From Geodermatophilus obscurus (GTDB taxonomy: Bacteria; Actinomycetota; Actinomycetes; Mycobacteriales; Geodermatophilaceae): a stretch of DNA of 64,000 bases. The DNA lies in the NCBI RefSeq assembly GCF_900115395.1, contig NZ_FOWE01000003.1, forward strand, positions 62,001 to 126,000. Direction: 5' to 3'. This document shows, piece by piece, positions 58,692 to 64,000 of the stretch. Positions within the stretch are counted from its first letter, which is position 1. Each line of letters starts with the position of its first letter. Under the pieces are notes generated by a model. The model had not been told where the DNA came from. It worked only from the letters and a program-made list of their open reading frames with translations, and did no database searches. The position numbers and the translations under genes were made by a program.

Positions 58692-60737
58692 CTACTGGCC
58701 GGGCGGGACGGCCACGGTGACGGCGGTGTCGTGGGGGGTGTCGCCGCCGGGCCGCGCCGCCAGGTCCTCGCGGTACATGGCCTCCTGCCGGCCCGCCTCC
58801 TCGTCGAGGACGGCGGCCTGCTTCCACACGTGCGGGATGGCGAAGCCGTCGACCAGCGTGACCATGTGCGGCCGCAGCTCGCGCAGCAGGGCGTTCACCG
58901 TGGCGGTGAGCGCCTTCGACCGGGCCGGGGTGAGCCGGCCGTGCTCGAGGAACCAGCCCTTGTCCGCCTCGATCGTCGACAGCGCGTACAGGTCGCAGAG
59001 GGTGTCGAGCAGGGCCCTCGCCCCGGGGTCCGCGGCCCGCTCGATCCCGGCGACGAACGCCTCCAGGACGATCCGGTCGACGTGCGCCTGCGCCGTCCGC
59101 AGCACGTGGTCCTGGACGCTGTTGAAGACCTCGAAGGGCTCCATCCCGTCGGTGGCGGCGTTCCGCCGCAGCCGGCGGATCGCGCCCTCGAGGGTGTGCT
59201 TCTCGCGGAACTCGAGCATCGCCAGCTGCCAGCCGCGGTCCCGCAGCGGGAGGACGTCCTCCCGGCCGGGGACGGCGTCGACCAGCCGGGTGACCAGCGC
59301 GCGGGCGGCGGTCCGCTCGAGCACGGTCTCGCGGACCATGTCGGCGACGAAGGCGACCCGGCCCCACCCGTCGAGGGAGCCGAAGGCGTCGCGGTAGCCG
59401 GTCAGCAGGCCCTTGGCCACCAGCTGCATCAGGACGGTGTTGTCGCCCTCGAAGGTGGTGAAGACGTCGGTGTCGGCCTTGAGCTGCGGCAGCCGGTTCT
59501 CGGCGAGGTAACCGGCGCCCCCGAGGGCCTCGCGGCACGTCTGGATGGTGCGGGTGGCGTGCCAGGTCTGGGCGGCCTTGAGGCCGGCGGCCCGTGACTC
59601 GAGCTCGCGCTGGGCGGCCTCGTCGACCTCCTCGCCGTGCTCGTGCACCGCCGTCTGGATGTCGTGCATGGTGCCGACCAGCTCCTCCTGCGCGAACGCG
59701 AGCGCGTAGGAGGTGGCCAGCGCCGGCAGCAGCTTGCGCTGGTGCACCAGGTAGTCGTTGAGCACGATCTCCCGGTCGCGGCCGGGCGCGGTGAACTGGC
59801 GGCGGACCTCGCCGTAGCGGACGGCGATGTCGAGGGCCATCCGGGTCGCTGCGCCGGCCGAGCCACCGACGCTGACCCGCCCGCGCACCAGCGTGCCGAG
59901 CATGGTGAAGAAGCGGCGGGTCTCGTTCTCGATGCTCGACGTGTACGTGCCGTCCTCGGCGACCTGGCCGTAGCGGTCGAGCAGCATCTCCCGCGGCACC
60001 CGCACGTGGTCGAACGACAGCCGGCCGTTGTCGACGCCGAGCAGCCCGGCCTTGGGGCCGTCGTCGCCGATGGTGACGCCCGGCAGCGGGTTCCCGTCCT
60101 CGTCGCGGATCGGCACCAGCCAGGCGTGCACGCCCTGCCGCTGCCCCTGGGTGACCAGCTGCGCGAAGACGACGGCCATCCGCCCGTCCGCCGCGGCGTT
60201 GCCGATGTAGTCCTTGCGCGCGGCCTCGTGCGGCGTGTGCAGGTCGAACGTCTGCGTCGCGGGGTCGTAGGTGCAGGTGGTGCGCAGCTGCTGGACGTCG
60301 GAGCCGTGGCCGGTCTCGGTCATCGCGAAGCAGCCGGGCAGGGCGAAGCTCATGATGTCGGGCAGGTAGGCGTCGTGGTGCCGCTGCGTGCCGAGCAGCT
60401 GGACGGCGCCGCCGAACAGGCCCCACTGCACGCCGGCCTTGACCATGAGCGACAGGTCGCCGAAGGCGAGCATCTCGATCGAGGTGACCGAGGCGCCGGC
60501 GTCGGCCTCGCCGCCGTACTGCTCCGGGAACCCGAGGGAGACGCGGCCGGTGGTGGCCAGCTCGGCCGCCAGGCGGGTGACCCGCTCGCGGGCCTCCTGC
60601 ACCGACTCGCCGTACACCGGCGCCCAGCGGCGGTCGCCGAGCTGCTCGCGGGCCTCGCGGCGGACGTGCGCCCAGCGGCCGTCGAGGACCTCGCGGAGGC
60701 ACGACGGGTCCACGGTGCGGGGCAGGGTGGAGGTCAC
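58692..60737 (-). CDS. Acyl-CoA dehydrogenase/oxidase family flavoprotein
   Basis: At 681 residues this is long, like acyl-CoA oxidases, with a two-lobed C-terminus. Landmarks are VSLGFPEQYGGEADAGASVT, the FAD/substrate block CFAMTETGHGSDVQQLRTT, a C-terminal FAD site (RRQFTAPG) and LGGAGYLAENRLPQLKADTD, with FTTFEGDNTVLMQLVAKGLL typical of the oxidase-like group. It catalyses alpha-beta desaturation of acyl-CoA. The GTG overlaps the stop of the upstream TetR gene (GTGA), so the regulator and enzyme are one operon under the TetR operator. Confidence 0.93.
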   Translation of the reverse strand: MTSTLPRTVDPSCLREVLDGRWAHVRREAREQLGDRRWAPVYGESVQEARERVTRLAAELATTGRVSLGFPEQYGGEADAGASVTSIEMLAFGDLSLMVKAGVQWGLFGGAVQLLGTQRHHDAYLPDIMSFALPGCFAMTETGHGSDVQQLRTTCTYDPATQTFDLHTPHEAARKDYIGNAAADGRMAVVFAQLVTQGQRQGVHAWLVPIRDEDGNPLPGVTIGDDGPKAGLLGVDNGRLSFDHVRVPREMLLDRYGQVAEDGTYTSSIENETRRFFTMLGTLVRGRVSVGGSAGAATRMALDIAVRYGEVRRQFTAPGRDREIVLNDYLVHQRKLLPALATSYALAFAQEELVGTMHDIQTAVHEHGEEVDEAAQRELESRAAGLKAAQTWHATRTIQTCREALGGAGYLAENRLPQLKADTDVFTTFEGDNTVLMQLVAKGLLTGYRDAFGSLDGWGRVAFVADMVRETVLERTAARALVTRLVDAVPGREDVLPLRDRGWQLAMLEFREKHTLEGAIRRLRRNAATDGMEPFEVFNSVQDHVLRTAQAHVDRIVLEAFVAGIERAADPGARALLDTLCDLYALSTIEADKGWFLEHGRLTPARSKALTATVNALLRELRPHMVTLVDGFAIPHVWKQAAVLDEEAGRQEAMYREDLAARPGGDTPHDTAVTVAVPPGQ

Positions 60738-61402
60738 TTCTTCTCCTCGGGGCTCGGTGCGGTCGGCGCCGGGACGAGACCGTGCAGACCCGTCCAGGCG
60801 AGTTCGGTGAGGTGGGCGGCGAGGTCGGCCCGGGGCATCGGGCGCTCGGCGCGCAGCCACCAGTCGGCCGCGGCGCGCACCAGGCCCACCAGGCCGTGGC
60901 CCCACGGTGCGGCGGAGGCCGGGTCGCGGCCGGCCTGCTCGAGGGCGGCGGCCACCAGCGCGGCGGCCTGGTCGCCCACCAGGTCCGACAGCGTGCGGAC
61001 CGGGTCGGCGTCGACCGGCCGGTCCAGGAACGGGTGGGCGACGACGAAGCGGTAGAGCTCCGGGTCGGCCTCGAGGAAGGCCAGGTAGGTCTCGACCGCG
61101 GCGGCGACCATGCCGCGGGGGGAGTCGCTCGTGGTCGTGGCCGCGCGCAGCCGCTCGGTGAGCTGGGCCGCCACCCGGTTGCAGACGGCGACGTAGAGCT
61201 CGCTGCGGTCGGTGAAGTGGCGGTAGACGACGGTCTTGCTGGTGCCCGCCTCGGCGGCGATCTCCTCCATGCCGACGCCGGCGCCGTACCGGCCGACGGC
61301 GGCGACCGTGGCGTCGACCAGCTGCTCGCGGCGGGCACGGCGGTGCTCGTCCCATCGCGAGTCCCGGCGGTCGCGCCGGCGGGACGACGCCCCGTCCTTC
61401 AC
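60734..61402 (-). CDS. TetR-family transcriptional regulator
   Basis: This 222-residue repressor has the TetR helix-turn-helix near residues 25-70 (RREQLVDATVAAVGRYGAG, MEEIAAEAGTSKTVVYRHFT), after a basic N-terminal extension. The C-terminal ligand domain includes TYLAFLEADPELYRFVVAHP. It starts with GTG seven bases after a TACCGT box, so the transcript is probably leaderless. A symmetric operator overlaps that box. It is co-transcribed with the acyl-CoA dehydrogenase, so an acyl-CoA is the likely inducer. Confidence 0.9.
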   Translation of the reverse strand: MKDGASSRRRDRRDSRWDEHRRARREQLVDATVAAVGRYGAGVGMEEIAAEAGTSKTVVYRHFTDRSELYVAVCNRVAAQLTERLRAATTTSDSPRGMVAAAVETYLAFLEADPELYRFVVAHPFLDRPVDADPVRTLSDLVGDQAAALVAAALEQAGRDPASAAPWGHGLVGLVRAAADWWLRAERPMPRADLAAHLTELAWTGLHGLVPAPTAPSPEEKK

Positions 61403-61409
61403 GTGACCA

Positions 61410-61434
61410 ACGGTACCGCGTACTGCCGGTACCG
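61410..61434 (-). promoter_or_regulatory. TetR operator overlapping a leaderless promoter
   Basis: Two CGGTACCG octamers (61411-61418 and 61427-61434) are separated by 8 bases. The minus-strand -10-like TACCGT (61415-61410), 7 bases before the TetR GTG, falls inside the first octamer, so binding would block the promoter. Confidence 0.7.
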
Positions 61435-61492
61435 CCTTGCCCGCTGACTCCTCGGGGGGAGGTCGCCGTCCGGTGTCCCGTCAACCACCCTC

Positions 61493-61525
61493 TTGACACG
61501 GGATATGTAAGGACGGTTGCCTAAC
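61493..61525 (+). promoter_or_regulatory. Promoter and operator of the ROK regulator
   Basis: TTGACA (61493-61498) is a good -35. GTAAGG (61507-61512) and CCTAAC (61520-61525) form an imperfect inverted repeat with one mismatch, resembling TTAGG-type operators of ROK/NagC regulators. The stretch is unusually AT-rich for this window. The exact -10 is unclear. Confidence 0.5.
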
Positions 61526-61529
61526 AAAT

Positions 61530-62708
61530 GTGACCGCCGACGCACCGCACGCCCTGCGTCGCCCGCCGCTGCGCCCGACCCGCAAGGTCCTGCCCGAGCA
61601 CACCCGGGCCCACCACCGGTCGATGGTGCTGCAGCACCTCTTCCACTCCGGTCCCCGGTCGCGCGCCGACCTCGCCCGCGCGACCGGGCTGACCCGCGTC
61701 ACCGTCTCCGACCTCGTCTCCTCGCTGCTGACCGAGGGGCTGGTCTCCGAGCTCGGCGTCCGCGCCGAGGGCCGGGTGGGCAAGCCGGCCACCCTCGTCG
61801 GCCTGCGCACCGACGCGTTCTCCATCGTCGCGGTCGACCTCGCCGACGACGAGCGCATGCACGGCGCGGTGCTCGAGCTGTCGGGCACGGTCCGCGAGCG
61901 CCGGTCGGCGCAGGTCCAGGGCCTGACGGGGGCCGCCGCCGTCGAGGCGCTGACGTCGCTGTGCCGCGAGCTGGCCGGGGCCTCGCCGCTGCCGGTGCTC
62001 GGCGTCGGCGTCGGGTCGCCCGGCGTCATCACGCCCGACGGCTGCGTCGTCCAGGCGCCCAACCGGGGCTGGTACGACCTGCCGCTGGCGGCCCGGCTGA
62101 CCGAGGAGCTGGGCCTGCCGGTGCACGTGGCCAACGACGCCAACACCGCCGCGCTCGGTGAGTTCACCTACGGCGACGCCACCGGCGGCGGGCTGATGGT
62201 GCTCACCGTCGGCGGCGGCGTCGGCGCCGGCATCGTCCTCGACGGCGTCCTGGTGCACGGCGACTCCCACGCGGCCGGCGAGCTCGGCCACGTCACCGCC
62301 GTCGACGAACGTGACGACGTCGACGGCGCACCCCTGGGCCGACCCGCCCCGTGTGCCTGCGGCCGCACCGGCTGCCTGGAGACGGTGCTGTCGGTCCCCG
62401 CGATCCGCCGGCGCGTCGAGGGACTGACCCCCGACGACGCCGCCGCGGCGCTGGCCCAGGTGGGCCGGCGGCTCGGCATCGTGCTCGCCCCCGTGGTGAG
62501 CGCGCTCAACCTCCCGGAGGTCGTGCTGCGCGGCCCGCGGGAGCTCCTGGACGGCCCCCTGCGGGAGGCGGCCCTGGCCGCCCTCCGCGAGCGGACCATG
62601 CCGGTCATCAGCGGCACGGTGCAGCTGCGGATGACCTCGCTCGACGAGGACGGCGCCCTCTCGGGGGCGGCCGTGCTCGTGCTGTCCGGCCAGCTCGGGG
62701 TGACGTGA
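61530..62708 (+). CDS. ROK-family transcriptional regulator
   Basis: This 392-residue regulator has an N-terminal winged helix (HTRAHHRSMVLQHLFHSGPR, ARATGLTRVTVSDLVSSL) fused to a sugar-kinase-like ROK domain (about 90-392). It has VGVGSPGVITPDGCV, HVANDANTAALGEF, LTVGGGVGAGIVLDG and the zinc motif PCACGRTGCLE. The start is GTG 61530, nested in ATGTGA, so the ATG at 61528 is not used. A sugar-binding lipoprotein gene follows 65 bases downstream. By analogy with XylR/NagC-type proteins, it should control that ABC importer in response to a sugar. Confidence 0.92.
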   Translation: MTADAPHALRRPPLRPTRKVLPEHTRAHHRSMVLQHLFHSGPRSRADLARATGLTRVTVSDLVSSLLTEGLVSELGVRAEGRVGKPATLVGLRTDAFSIVAVDLADDERMHGAVLELSGTVRERRSAQVQGLTGAAAVEALTSLCRELAGASPLPVLGVGVGSPGVITPDGCVVQAPNRGWYDLPLAARLTEELGLPVHVANDANTAALGEFTYGDATGGGLMVLTVGGGVGAGIVLDGVLVHGDSHAAGELGHVTAVDERDDVDGAPLGRPAPCACGRTGCLETVLSVPAIRRRVEGLTPDDAAAALAQVGRRLGIVLAPVVSALNLPEVVLRGPRELLDGPLREAALAALRERTMPVISGTVQLRMTSLDEDGALSGAAVLVLSGQLGVT

Positions 62709-62773
62709 CCACCCCGAGCCGGCCAGGTGCACGTCGGAGGACCCAACCCGCGCGAACGAGGAGGAACCCCAAC

Positions 62774-64000
62774 ATGAGAAGACTACGCACCGGCGGACTG
62801 GCCGCCGCTGCGGTCGCGTCCCTGCTCGCCGTGTCCGCGTGCGGCGGGGGCGAGACGGCGGAGGCGTCGGCCGACGGCGAGATCCGGCTCTGGCTCAACG
62901 GCACCGACACCCCGCAGGAGCTCCGGGACCACCTGGAGGAGACCTTCGAGGCCGAGCACGAGGGCATGGACCTCGTGATCGAGGAGCAGGACTGGAGCGG
63001 CCTGGTGCCGCGCCTGCAGACGGCGCTGGCCAGCGAGGACCAGACGCCGGACCTGGTCGAGATCGGCAACACCCAGAGCCCGACGTTCACCTACGCCGGC
63101 GCCTTCAGCGACCTGTCCGACGTCTACGACGAACTGGGCGGGGACGACATGCTGCCCGGCTTCGTCGAGGCCGGCACCGCCGACGGCACGCTCTACGCGG
63201 TGCCCTACTACTCCGGCGCGCGGGCGGTCTTCTACCGCAAGGACCTCTTCGAGCAGGCCGGCGTCGCCGTGCCGCAGACCCTCGAGGAGTTCCGCGCCGC
63301 GGCCGTGGCGCTGCAGCAGGCCAACCCCTCGCCGGACTTCAGCGGCTTCTGGCTCCCCGGCCAGGACTGGTACAACGGCATCGCCTGGCTGTTCACCGGC
63401 GGCGGCGAGCTCGCCGTCCAGGAGGGCGACCGCTGGGTCGGGGCGCTGTCGAGCCCCGAGTCGCAGGCCGCGCTGGCCGAGGTCCAGGACCTGTTCGCCA
63501 ACGCCACCCGGGCGCCCCGCGACGCCGACTCCAACGAGCCGTGGGTGGCGTTCAACAACGGCCAGGCGGCCATGTTCTCCGCCCCGACCTGGGCGCGGTT
63601 CAGCATCGCCCTGCCCGAGTGCGACAAGGGCGTCGCCGCCGACGACACCTCGCCCGAGGCGCAGGCGCTGCTGGCCGAGCAGCAGGCGTGCAACGAGGAG
63701 CGGACCGGCGTCTTCCCGCTCCCCGGCGAGCAGCCGGGCACCCCGGCCACCGTCTTCGCCGGCGGCTCGAACATCGCGATCCCGACGATGTCGCAGCACC
63801 AGGAGGAGGCCCGCGACCTGCTGCGGATCGTCTTCAGCGAGGAGTACCAGACGATGCTGGCCGAGAACGGCCTCATCCCGGGCAACAGCCGGTACGCCGA
63901 CTCCCTGGGCGACGACCCCTACGCCGAGGCCGCGCGGGCCGCGGCGGTCGACGCCAAGCTGACGCCGGCCGCCGAGCGCTGGGCCGACGTCGAGGCCGCC
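62774..64000 (+). CDS. Sugar ABC transporter substrate-binding lipoprotein (3' end beyond window)
   Basis: The first 409 residues are in the window. A lipoprotein signal (MRRLRTGGLAAAAVASLLAV) ends in the lipobox VSAC with Cys23. A family-1 extracellular solute-binding domain follows: EIRLWLNGTDTPQELRDHLE, TPDLVEIGNTQSPTFTYAGA, YAVPYYSGARAVFYRKDLFE and AMFSAPTWARFSIALPE. It captures an oligosaccharide or sugar outside the membrane for an ABC importer whose permease genes presumably lie to the right. GAGGAGGAA lies 7 bases before the ATG. Probably controlled by the ROK regulator upstream. Confidence 0.92.
   Translation, partial: MRRLRTGGLAAAAVASLLAVSACGGGETAEASADGEIRLWLNGTDTPQELRDHLEETFEAEHEGMDLVIEEQDWSGLVPRLQTALASEDQTPDLVEIGNTQSPTFTYAGAFSDLSDVYDELGGDDMLPGFVEAGTADGTLYAVPYYSGARAVFYRKDLFEQAGVAVPQTLEEFRAAAVALQQANPSPDFSGFWLPGQDWYNGIAWLFTGGGELAVQEGDRWVGALSSPESQAALAEVQDLFANATRAPRDADSNEPWVAFNNGQAAMFSAPTWARFSIALPECDKGVAADDTSPEAQALLAEQQACNEERTGVFPLPGEQPGTPATVFAGGSNIAIPTMSQHQEEARDLLRIVFSEEYQTMLAENGLIPGNSRYADSLGDDPYAEAARAAAVDAKLTPAAERWADVEAA

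Noticed and set aside
60738..61499. Minus-strand frame extending the acyl-CoA dehydrogenase through the TetR region
   Set aside because: The TetR protein is clearly encoded in another frame here, and the GTGA overlap gives a natural start at 60737.

Overview
The window is high-GC actinobacterial DNA packed with genes on both strands. Its gene content (a PafE/Bpa proteasome activator, a GuaB1-type reductase, an actinobacterial seryl-tRNA synthetase, a short HU protein and many leaderless-looking genes), together with the style of its intergenic repeats, suggests a Geodermatophilaceae-like organism (Blastococcus, Geodermatophilus or Modestobacter type). The family is an inference; no taxon marker was searched.

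Layout. 1-3.9 kb: a partial acetyltransferase, a GH65 disaccharide phosphorylase and an aldo/keto reductase. 3.9-11 kb: a tightly coupled five-gene minus-strand operon of hybrid kinase with Hpt, PAS kinase, lone receiver, HEAT-repeat membrane protein and processive GT2 glycosyltransferase. This is a phosphorelay that probably controls an exported polysaccharide. 11-15 kb: methyltransferase, TipA-like MerR regulator with a clear operator, haloalkane dehalogenase, AraC regulator and VOC protein. 15.1-16.4 kb: a low-GC foreign islet that has cut off the end of a GAF-PAS-GGDEF gene. 17.7-22 kb: a Mn-responsive yybP-ykoY riboswitch with its UPF0016 exporter, an MFS protein with no legal start, and a divergent YczE/MocR pair. 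22-26.6 kb: two tandem TPR-GGDEF genes, the second fused to a LarB-like domain. 26.7-33 kb: pheA, an MMPL exporter with its MarR regulator, a DUF6624 remnant, a GroES-like protein, a zinc peptidase and guaB1. 33-38 kb: serS with two HAD phosphatases, then a chemoreceptor. 38-44.7 kb: SPFH protein, DUF1707, pafE, a class-V aminotransferase homologue lacking its lysine, quinone oxidoreductase, SDR, AraC and an unknown protein. 44.7-51.7 kb: a cytochrome P450 graveyard, acyl-CoA ligase, thioesterase, formamidase, FolP2-like protein, MaoC hydratase, serine hydrolase and HU. 51.8-56.5 kb: a decayed aldo/keto reductase, DUF1059, an EAL phosphodiesterase and a GAF/PAS/SpoIIE phosphatase. 56.6-64 kb: enoyl-reductase-like protein, TRIC-type channel, acyl-CoA dehydrogenase under a TetR regulator, and a ROK regulator beside a sugar-binding lipoprotein that runs off the edge.

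Themes. Signalling is over-represented: three GGDEF proteins (one broken), one EAL protein, two histidine kinases, a SpoIIE phosphatase and a chemoreceptor. Neighbouring minus-strand genes are repeatedly joined by GTGA or TGATG overlaps. At least eight genes carry a TANNNT box 6-7 bases before the start codon, as expected for leaderless transcripts. Gene 3' ends are marked by long palindromes, including one family with a conserved core and outer stems that vary in a complementary way. The most unusual gene is the TPR-GGDEF-LarB fusion.
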